Positions 17,097 to 24,793 of a stretch of 64,000 nucleotides of DNA are shown one piece after another (position 1 is the first letter of the stretch; the number at the start of each line of letters is the position of its first letter). Under the pieces are notes generated by a model. It worked only from the letters and a program-made list of their open reading frames with translations. It made no database searches and was not told the origin of the DNA. The stretch is from positions 1-64,000 of the forward strand of contig WYBT01000040.1 in NCBI GenBank assembly GCA_011525785.1, given 5' to 3'. The position numbers were made by a program, and so were the translations under genes. Source of the stretch: Planctomycetaceae bacterium (GTDB taxonomy: Bacteria; Planctomycetota; UBA1135; GCA-002686595).

Positions 17097-19933
17097 TCCA
17101 GCGTCGCCTTGGCGTGCGCCTGGATGCGCGCGCCGAGCTCGCTCGCCTCGACGCCCAGCAGCGCGGGCAGCGCAGGCGCGTCGTAGCGGCCCGCATAGTA
17201 GTTCTCGAGCGCTTCGAACAGCTTGGGCCGCAGCGCGCCGTCCTGCGCAGTGAACAGATAGTGCGCCGCGGCTTCGGCCTGCGCATAGAAGAACGCCCCG
17301 CCACTCGGGCGCGCGAAAGCGCCCAGTTGGAGCGACAGCGGGACCTCGACGGTGACCTCGACGGAATCGAACTTGGCGTAGGAGAGCGCGAACAGACGCT
17401 CCCAGGGGATCAACCCGTCCGCGGGCGCGTGCGCGACCAGATCGAGGTTTTCCGAGTCGCGACCGCCGGGCGCCCAGGTCCGCGCGATCGAATCGAAGCC
17501 GAACTCCTGCACCACGCAGGCGAAGCCCTCGACCAGCCAGTAGCCCGGCGCTTCGACATCGCGCCGCGTCGTCGGCCGATACTCCCAGCGCGGCGCGCGC
17601 GCGCGCAGCCAGTGGTGCGTGAGTTCGTGCGCTGCGACCTCGAGCAGTTCGTCGTCGACGGTCCCGTGGGCTTCCAGATAGAAGCGCGAGACGTTCGCGT
17701 CGGGGTCGTAGTGGCCGCGCGTGTGCTCCATGCTGCGCAGGCCGCCCGCGAGCGCGCGCTGCGAGGCCGCGAGGTACGCATCGCGCGACTCGTACAGCTC
17801 GATCAAGAGCGGCGGGGCCGGGTCGACGCCGGCGGGGCGCGCGCCGAGCAGCGACTCGAGCGCCGCGCACACCGCCTCGCCATGCGCAAGGCAACGAGCC
17901 AGCGCGCCCAGCCCGCGCTTCGGCGTGAGGATCTGCACGTTGGCGCTCGCGATCGAAATCAGATCCGCGCGCCAGTCCTTGGCCCGCGCGGCGATCAGCT
18001 CTTCGTCGCGGCCGCGCGGCTCGCCCTCGGGCGCGGCAGTGCGCACACGCAGCGCCGTCCGCTCGGCGATGTCGGCCAGCTCGAGAGCGTCGAGCGCGTC
18101 GAACTCGCCCGCGGGCCGCAGCGCGACGGGAACGAGCTTCAAGACATGCTCGCGCGCCGCGGCGTGCTTGGGATCGGCGACGAGCGTGCGCTGCAGAAGT
18201 TCGCGGCTGAGTTGGAGACGCGTGGGTCCCAGGAGCGCCTCCCAAAAGCGCCAGTAGACCTGCGCGCGCCGAGCCCCGAGCTGCGCGTGCTGCGCCTGGA
18301 TCTGCGCGACGATCTCGGGCTTGCGCGTGGGCTTGTTGCGGCTCTTGGCGGCGTTCTCGCGGTACTGCTCGAGCCGGGCGAGCGCGGCGTCGTCCGCTCC
18401 GGCCTGGGCCGCTTCGTCGATCAACTGCGAGAGCAGCGCCTCGTCGCCTGACGAGCGCGCTTGACCCGCCAGCTCGAGCAGCGCTTCGCCGAGCTCGGCG
18501 CGCGCGACGAGTTCGATGCCGCGCAGAGGCGCCGCGCCGCATTGCACGATACTGTCGCGATCGGCGAGCAGCGCAACGTCGTCGAAGGACCACGCCGCGC
18601 GCGAGGCCGCGGCTCCGCGCGAGAACTCCCGCTTGGCGAGCTCGAAGCGGAAGTCGCCGCGCTCGAGCTTGCCGTTGCGCAGCACGAGCACGCCGGGCGT
18701 CAACAGGTCGCGCGCCGGCTCGAGGGGGCGATCGACGACCGCACCCTTGGAGCGAACCGCGACCAGCCGCTTCGCCGCGTCGACGAACAGCACCGACTCG
18801 AGCGTCGGCACTGCTCGCTCGCTCGGCTGGACCTGCGCGCGCCACGCGATCCGGTTCGTGTTCATGTCGATCGCGGCGGGCCCCAGCAGGAGCAGCTCCC
18901 CCGCCACGGTCGCTGGCGCGACGGCTTCGAGCAGGCTGCGATGCGTCTGCGCCGAGGCCAGGCGCACGAAGTTGAAGCTGCCGTCCGCGTTCGCCGAGCG
19001 CACTTGGGCGAGCACGGGCGTGAGGTCGTCGTCGCGCAGTGCGCCGACCCACTCGCCCTTGACCCAGGCCGGCAAGCGCAGCAGCGCCGGGCTCCAACCG
19101 AGCGGCTGCACCCGATCTTCGCGCCACTGCGAATAGCCCAGCCCCAGCACGGTGATGTCGAACTTCGAGCTCTGGACCAGCAGCGGGCCCTCGAGCTGCA
19201 CGAAGCACTCGGAGGGAAAGGCCGCGAGCTGCGGCGAGGACTTCGAGCCCGCCTCGCGCAGCTCGCCCACCGCCGCACGCTCGCGCCGCGCGCCGCTCTG
19301 CGCATTGACTCTGCGCAAGAAGCGAACGCCGCCGTCGTCTTCGAGCACCAGCAGGTCGTCGGCGCCGAGCACGGGACCGCCCAGGTACACGCCCTCCGCG
19401 CGCCACGTGGAGGTCGGCCGCACGAGCGCGTGCTTGAAGAGCCCGTCGCGACTGGCGATGTACACGCCCGACTCGCTCGCGAGCGGCGCAGCGCAACCCT
19501 GCGCGCGGTGCGTCCACAGCGGGCGCAGCACGCCGTCGCGAGCGCGCACGGCCGTGATCTCATCGGGAGTGCTGCGGTACACGAGCGCGCCGTCCCAGAC
19601 CGCGGGCTCGAGCGGCAGCGGCGTTCGCGCGACGAGCGGCCGCGCGAGCGCTCGTCCGCTGGCGAGATCGAGGACGTGCAGCTCGCGCTGCGCGTCCGAC
19701 CTCCGAACGCCCACGTACACCGCGCCGTCCCAGACGCGCGGCTCGCCTTCGATCGCACCCTCGAACTCGCGCGACCACGCGACCTCGATCGGCGCGCGCA
19801 CCGACGTCGCGCGGGCCGCGCCGCTGCGCGACACGCCGCCGCCGGCGGTGACCCACGCGTCGACGGGAGCGAGGAAGCGCTCGGGAAGCGGCGGGGCCTG
19901 GGCGAGCACGAGGAGCGCGGCGAGCGTGGGCAT
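17093..19933 (-). CDS. Exported PQQ-like beta-propeller protein with C-terminal HExxH peptidase domain
   Basis: A 946-residue protein with a short hydrophobic N-terminus (MPTLAALLVLAQA). Residues about 25-400 are propeller blades of quinoprotein-like type (EPRVWDGAVYVGV, EPAVWDGALVYRS). A helical, Arg-rich middle (about 430-640) is followed by a peptidase-like domain with AAHELTHHW near residue 769 and a downstream GYWLVEGFA, matching gluzincin families such as DUF1570 where HExxH and a later Glu bind zinc. It ends with a helical tail. The last codons overlap the mutarotase-like gene. The combination suggests a secreted or periplasmic protein that binds something through the propeller and cleaves protein; this is inference. 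Confidence 0.75.
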   Translation of the reverse strand: MPTLAALLVLAQAPPLPERFLAPVDAWVTAGGGVSRSGAARATSVRAPIEVAWSREFEGAIEGEPRVWDGAVYVGVRRSDAQRELHVLDLASGRALARPLVARTPLPLEPAVWDGALVYRSTPDEITAVRARDGVLRPLWTHRAQGCAAPLASESGVYIASRDGLFKHALVRPTSTWRAEGVYLGGPVLGADDLLVLEDDGGVRFLRRVNAQSGARRERAAVGELREAGSKSSPQLAAFPSECFVQLEGPLLVQSSKFDITVLGLGYSQWREDRVQPLGWSPALLRLPAWVKGEWVGALRDDDLTPVLAQVRSANADGSFNFVRLASAQTHRSLLEAVAPATVAGELLLLGPAAIDMNTNRIAWRAQVQPSERAVPTLESVLFVDAAKRLVAVRSKGAVVDRPLEPARDLLTPGVLVLRNGKLERGDFRFELAKREFSRGAAASRAAWSFDDVALLADRDSIVQCGAAPLRGIELVARAELGEALLELAGQARSSGDEALLSQLIDEAAQAGADDAALARLEQYRENAAKSRNKPTRKPEIVAQIQAQHAQLGARRAQVYWRFWEALLGPTRLQLSRELLQRTLVADPKHAAAREHVLKLVPVALRPAGEFDALDALELADIAERTALRVRTAAPEGEPRGRDEELIAARAKDWRADLISIASANVQILTPKRGLGALARCLAHGEAVCAALESLLGARPAGVDPAPPLLIELYESRDAYLAASQRALAGGLRSMEHTRGHYDPDANVSRFYLEAHGTVDDELLEVAAHELTHHWLRARAPRWEYRPTTRRDVEAPGYWLVEGFACVVQEFGFDSIARTWAPGGRDSENLDLVAHAPADGLIPWERLFALSYAKFDSVEVTVEVPLSLQLGAFARPSGGAFFYAQAEAAAHYLFTAQDGALRPKLFEALENYYAGRYDAPALPALLGVEASELGARIQAHAKATLE

Positions 19934-20145
19934 TCGCTGGAGATTAGCGGCCGCGCTCGCTCCGCAGGATCGCTCCGCCAGCGATTCACCGAGGCGACGA
20001 GAGCTCGCGAGCCACGGGGCCGGGCCGCGGGGCGAGAGCGCCGCGCTCGCGCAGCTAACGCAGGGGCTCCGCCTACCGACCTTGTCGCGAGCGAGCTTCC
20101 GATCTCGCCGCGGCTAGACACTCCGAACAGCTCCAGGACCGACCG

Positions 20146-22797
20146 TCAGGGGCAGGTCGTGAAGAACAGCGCATCGGTCAGCCCGGTCGTGCTCGGGCTG
20201 GCGGGATCGCGCGACCAGTACTGGCAGTAGATGCGCGCACCGGGAGCGATCCCTTGGCCGGACATGTAGCTGGCGTTGAAGTGGAACGAGTACGCGCCGC
20301 TGCAGTCGTCGGGAGGCGCATTGCCGCCGCTGGACTGCGCCGGCGTGCGGATCGTCGGCGCCTGCACGCACAGCGTGCCGCCTTGGAAGGGCGCGGCGTT
20401 CGGCGCGAAGCCCCAGAACAGGATCCCGCTCTTGTTGTTGATGACGTTGCTCGCCTTGACGCGCAGGCTGTTGGAGGCGATCGAGCTCGAACCCGTCGAG
20501 AAGATGCTCGGCGTGCAGCCCTGGCTGTTGACCTTGGCCGTGCAGTAGCTCGCGGGCGGACACGGACAGGCCGCACCCCACTTCGCGAAGAACAGCGACG
20601 GCTTGCCGCCAGCGCTCGTGAACGCGCCGCCCGCGAACAGCGCCGGCCCACTGCCGTCGTCGTAGACCTGGAGCGCGCGGACGCGAGCATCGGTGCCCGC
20701 GCCGAGCGCCGACCACTGCGCGCCGTCCCAACGCGCGATGTGGTTCACGAGCACGCCGCCCGCGGTCGTGAAGTCGCCGCCGGCGTAGAGCGCGGGGCCC
20801 AGCCCATCGTCGAACACGCACAGCGCGCGCACGGTGTCGTCGCAGCCCGCTCCGAGCGCGGACCACGCCACGCCGTCCCAGCGCGCGATGCGATTGACCA
20901 GAACGCCGCCCGCCATCACGAACTCGCCCGCGACGAACAATGCTTTTCCGCTGCCGTCGTCGAACTCCGCCAGGGCGAGCACATCGCCGCTCAAGCCGCC
21001 ACCGACTGGGGCGAAGCTCGCTCCGTCCCAGCTCGCGAGTCGGCTCGCGGGCACGCCGCCAGCGAGCGAGAAGTCGCCGCCGACATACAAGAGTGGCGCG
21101 CCGCTGACGGAGGACGTGCACAAGGCCCTCGCCGCCTGGTCGAGACCCGAGCCGAGCGGGTTCCAGGTGAGGCCGTTCCAACGGGCGATGCGATTGCCGA
21201 TCGCGCCGATGCTCTGATCGAACGTGCCCGCGGCATAGAGGCGTTCGGAGCTGCCCGATCCGAAGACCTCGAGCGCCAGGACCTCGCGCCCCGGTCCGCT
21301 GTGCACTCCGGCGCCCAGCGCGTGCCACGCCGAGCCGTCCCAGCGGCCGACTTTGTTGACCTGCACGCCGCCGGCGAACAGGAAGCGACCGCCTACGTGC
21401 AGCGACGGCGCGCCGCCGCCCGCGCCCCACACCTTGAAGGCGTGCGCGGGACCGCCGGGCGGCATCGAGCCCGCGACGTCGCTGAACGTCGAACCGTTCC
21501 AACGGCAGACGCCGTACACCGACGAACTAGCCGCCCGCGCGAAGTCGCCGCCGACGTACAGCTCCGCGCCGCCGCCTGAGTCGTAGACGCCCAGCGAGAC
21601 GACCTGATCATCCACGCTGTTCGGAACGCTGAACGTGCTCCAAGCCGCGCCGTCCCAGCGCGCGAGGTAGTCCGCGGGCGCCGCGCCAATCTTCCGGAAG
21701 GCGCCTCCGGCGCACAGTTCCTCGCCTGCGCCGGAGTCGAACACCGCGAGCGACGAGACCTCGTTGTCGGGTTGGTCCGCCGGGGCCGGCGCACTCCAAG
21801 CGACACCGTCCCAGCGCATGAGCCTCGTCAGTGCGCCCGAGAACAAGAACGTGCCGCCGGCGTAGAGACGTGGGACGCCAGCGCCCTCGTCGAAGCTCGC
21901 GAGCGAGTACGCGCTGCCCGTTACGAGGGCGCCGACTTGACTCCAGGACGAGCCGTTCCAGCGCTCGACGCCCCCGGACAGGCGACTGACGTACAGCGCC
22001 GTGCCGCTGCCGTCATCGTGGGCCGCGAGCGCAGCTGCGGGCTGCGAGAAGAACGTCCCGCCGAAGGAGGTCCAGGAGCTGCCGTCCCAGCGCGCGACAT
22101 GCTCGAGAGCCGTCGTCGCTCCCACCTGTGTGAAATCGCCGGCGGCGTAGAGCTGAGTCCCCGAGCCGTCGTCGTACGTGAGCAGTGCGCGCACGGGGTT
22201 GTTCGCTCCGGCGCCGCCGACTTGGGACCATGAGCTACCGTTCCACTTGGCTAGGTTCGAGACATTCATCCCACCTGCGTCATCGAACCAACCGCCGGCA
22301 AAAAGCTCGGGGCCGGCGCCGCCATCGAACACCGCCAGCGCGTGAACGTCCGTGAACTCAGGCCCACCTTGCAGGTTCAGCCCGCCGCCCACGTCCGACC
22401 ACGCCACGCCATTCCACTTCGCGATGTTCGTGACCGCGACGCCGCCCGCCGAAGTGAAGCTGCCCGCAGCGTAGAGCGCTGGCCCTCCGCCGTCGTCGAA
22501 GACGCACAGCGACGACACGTGGGTCAGCGCGCCGCCGGCGACACCGGCGCCGAGCGACGACCACGAGGCGCCGTCCCAGCGCGCGATGTGGTTCGCGACG
22601 GCGGGCCCTGCGGTCTTGAAGCGCCCGGCGACGTACAGCGCAGGACCGCTGCCATCGTCGAACACCACCTGCGCCAAGACGGAATTGCTGACGCCTGCGC
22701 CACTGAACCCGCTCGCCCATTCGAAGCACTGGGCGAGGCTCGTACCGGACGCGGCGACCAGCGCCAGCAGCGCGGCCACGAATCGTCGACTGCGCAT
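20146..22797 (-). CDS. Exported 14-repeat beta-propeller protein with shared C-terminal domain
   Basis: An 883-residue protein with signal peptide MRSRRFVAALLALVAASGTSLA. Fourteen units of about 50-60 residues follow, each of the form LYAGGxFxxAGGVxVNxIARWDG then WSxLGxG, and most preceded by a VFDDGSGPA loop. This makes one or two large beta-propellers. The last ~133 residues are the Cys domain shared with two other proteins in the window. No catalytic residues are visible; the likely role is surface binding or adhesion. An alternative ATG seven codons upstream is possible, but the one used begins the signal peptide. Confidence 0.85.
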   Translation of the reverse strand: MRSRRFVAALLALVAASGTSLAQCFEWASGFSGAGVSNSVLAQVVFDDGSGPALYVAGRFKTAGPAVANHIARWDGASWSSLGAGVAGGALTHVSSLCVFDDGGGPALYAAGSFTSAGGVAVTNIAKWNGVAWSDVGGGLNLQGGPEFTDVHALAVFDGGAGPELFAGGWFDDAGGMNVSNLAKWNGSSWSQVGGAGANNPVRALLTYDDGSGTQLYAAGDFTQVGATTALEHVARWDGSSWTSFGGTFFSQPAAALAAHDDGSGTALYVSRLSGGVERWNGSSWSQVGALVTGSAYSLASFDEGAGVPRLYAGGTFLFSGALTRLMRWDGVAWSAPAPADQPDNEVSSLAVFDSGAGEELCAGGAFRKIGAAPADYLARWDGAAWSTFSVPNSVDDQVVSLGVYDSGGGAELYVGGDFARAASSSVYGVCRWNGSTFSDVAGSMPPGGPAHAFKVWGAGGGAPSLHVGGRFLFAGGVQVNKVGRWDGSAWHALGAGVHSGPGREVLALEVFGSGSSERLYAAGTFDQSIGAIGNRIARWNGLTWNPLGSGLDQAARALCTSSVSGAPLLYVGGDFSLAGGVPASRLASWDGASFAPVGGGLSGDVLALAEFDDGSGKALFVAGEFVMAGGVLVNRIARWDGVAWSALGAGCDDTVRALCVFDDGLGPALYAGGDFTTAGGVLVNHIARWDGAQWSALGAGTDARVRALQVYDDGSGPALFAGGAFTSAGGKPSLFFAKWGAACPCPPASYCTAKVNSQGCTPSIFSTGSSSIASNSLRVKASNVINNKSGILFWGFAPNAAPFQGGTLCVQAPTIRTPAQSSGGNAPPDDCSGAYSFHFNASYMSGQGIAPGARIYCQYWSRDPASPSTTGLTDALFFTTCP
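20149..20547 (-). other. Shared C-terminal Cys domain, copy 3
   Basis: The motifs are in the same order as the other copies: YCTAKVNSQGC, NNKSGILFWG, PFQGGTLCV, PTIRTP, DCSGAY, QYWSRDPASPSTTGLTDAL, ending TTCP. Confidence 0.75.
20590..22720 (-). repeat. Fourteen-unit internal repeat of the propeller gene
   Basis: DNA-level repetition of a roughly 170-190 base unit encoding the propeller blade. On the plus strand the recurring block is the antisense of ATxARWDGxxWS, seen for example near 20730, 20875, 21020, 21175, 21330, 21490, 21650, 21810, 21955, 22075, 22240, 22410 and 22575. The units at about 20700-20900 are the most alike. Confidence 0.8.
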
Positions 22798-23041
22798 GGA
22801 CAGCCTTCCTTGAAACAACCGTGGACGATGGGCCCGGCCGCTCTCGAGCTCGCACCGCTGTGAAATCGAGGCTGGCGCCGACGAAGGAAAGCGGAGCGGC
22901 GAGTCAGTCTGACCTTCCGCTGCGCTGACGAGCGTGCAGTGCGCCCCGCGGATATGGATGCCACGGCGCTCGCGATCTGGCCTTGATTCTCGTTTTTAGT
23001 TGAGTCGCTCCGGAACACGGCCGGACGCGCCCGCACGATCG

Positions 23042-24649
23042 TCAGGGCAGAACCACCAGCGAGATCGGATTCGACAGCGCGCGGCCCAACGGGGCTGCAC
23101 TCGAGTCAGTGAGGCACTGGAAAGCGAAGGTCGCGCCCACCAGCGAAGGCGAGAGGCCGACGCGGCGCTGCAGGACGAAGGGCTGCGCGGCGCCGAGCGG
23201 GAGCCAGACCTCGCCGACGATGCGGGCGCGCTGCAGACCGAACTCGCCGAACGGCGTGGCCTGCGCAGCGCCGAGCGGCGAGCGCGACATGAGCAGCAGC
23301 GAATGCGCTCCTGGCGCGCCGGAGATCTCGAAGTCGAGCACGGCGCCGAGTCTCGGCGTCCCGTGCAGCGCGAGCGTCTCGAACTCCAGCGCGCCCATGT
23401 CGCTCGCGAGAACCGTGTCGAGATCGCCATCGACGTTCCGCGGCCGACCCGCGAGGTCGAGGCTCGTCAGCGCCTGCGGACCACCGCGGTCGATGCACGG
23501 GCTGCCCCAGCGCAGTCGATAGTCGTGGGCGTCGGCGTCGACGAACTGCGGATCGGCAGCGATGCAGGTGGGGCTGCCGGCGAACTCACCGTTGGCGCTG
23601 CACGACCAGCTCGCGCCAAGTTGCAGCCCGGGGAGGTCGAGCGTGTGTCCAGCGAAGATCGAGTTCGCGATGCTCCCGCCCTGCCACGCGCCGTCGAGGC
23701 GAAAGCCGCCGAGCTGATTGCGAGCGAGCGTGCAGCCATCCAGGCGCGTGACTCCTCCGCCAGGAGTTCCCGACGTGGCCCAGACTCCGTAACCGAGGTT
23801 GTCGGCGATCAAGCTGTCGAACAGGTCGACCTCCGCCGTGCCGTAGAAGCTGCCGTTGATCGCCTGGACTCCGTGTCCGCCGCAGTGCGTGAAGCGCGAG
23901 CGTGTCACGCGGGCTCGCACGCTGCTGTTGACGGCGGACTCCAGGCGCAGCGCATCGCCCGCGCAGCCGCTCACTCGCACGTCGACCAGTTCGACTCGCG
24001 CGTCGGCCTGCGCGAAGAACTCGGCGTACGCGTTCACCGATACGCCGTGCTCTCCGCAGCTGCGGATCTCGACGCGCTCCAAGCGCGGCGCGGCGCCCGC
24101 GCCACTGCCGAAGTCGGTGGCGACGGCGTCGACCCCCACCCCGCTGAACTGCGCGCCCTCGATCACGAGGTCGCGGAACGACGGCGCGGCCGGGCCGAAG
24201 TCAGCCGCCACAACGCTCAGCGGGTAGCCCGCGCCGATCAGTCGCAGTCCCCGCGCGCCGCTGTTCGCATCGAAGCGCCAACCGTTCGTCGGACTGGAGT
24301 AGTAGGTCAGGAGCAGCTGCGAGCCCAGCGCGTCGAGCGTGGTGGCGCTCGCGCCGCCGTCGCCCACGAGCAGCACTCCCGGCGGCGGCCGCAGCGGGAA
24401 GCTCTCGCCGCTGAGCGGCGAGTACACGCCCGGAGCGATATGGATCGTGTGCTCGCCGGGAGGCTGCCCGGAGAGCACTTGAACGGCGTGGGAGATCGTG
24501 CGCCAAGCGCTCACGGGCGAACTCCCGCTGTGCGCATCGTTTCCGAGCGCGACATCGACGTACCAATCCGCAGCCGAAGCAGTCGAGACCAGACTCAGCA
24601 CGGCCAACAACCCCACAGCGCGCCGAACGCCAGCTCCACTCGTGTTCAT
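23042..24649 (-). CDS. Exported right-handed beta-helix protein
   Basis: A 535-residue protein with signal peptide MNTSGAGVRRAVGLLAVLSLVSTASA. It opens ADWYVDVALGNDAHSGSS and AWRTISHAVQVL, the usual start of DUF1565/pectate-lyase-like parallel beta-helix proteins. Short repeats of type GLRLIGAG, RLERVEIRSCGEHGVSV and RVTRSRFTHCGGHGVQ fill residues about 60-390. The last ~110 residues form a beta domain ending LSNPISLVVLP, reminiscent of the ends of other exported proteins here but lacking the Cys motifs. Catalytic residues of a polysaccharide lyase cannot be identified, so carbohydrate binding or cleavage is only a possibility. Confidence 0.75.
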   Translation of the reverse strand: MNTSGAGVRRAVGLLAVLSLVSTASAADWYVDVALGNDAHSGSSPVSAWRTISHAVQVLSGQPPGEHTIHIAPGVYSPLSGESFPLRPPPGVLLVGDGGASATTLDALGSQLLLTYYSSPTNGWRFDANSGARGLRLIGAGYPLSVVAADFGPAAPSFRDLVIEGAQFSGVGVDAVATDFGSGAGAAPRLERVEIRSCGEHGVSVNAYAEFFAQADARVELVDVRVSGCAGDALRLESAVNSSVRARVTRSRFTHCGGHGVQAINGSFYGTAEVDLFDSLIADNLGYGVWATSGTPGGGVTRLDGCTLARNQLGGFRLDGAWQGGSIANSIFAGHTLDLPGLQLGASWSCSANGEFAGSPTCIAADPQFVDADAHDYRLRWGSPCIDRGGPQALTSLDLAGRPRNVDGDLDTVLASDMGALEFETLALHGTPRLGAVLDFEISGAPGAHSLLLMSRSPLGAAQATPFGEFGLQRARIVGEVWLPLGAAQPFVLQRRVGLSPSLVGATFAFQCLTDSSAAPLGRALSNPISLVVLP

Positions 24650-24793
24650 CGTTACCTCGTGCGATGGTGAACACCGCGTCATCGACTCGACGCGCACTCT
24701 GGGCGCGAGCGCGCAGCCGCTCCAGGCGCAGCAGTCCGCACGGCGCTCGCACCTTCTCCGTACAAGCAGCGCCAGCGCGCTACCTTGGCGGGT

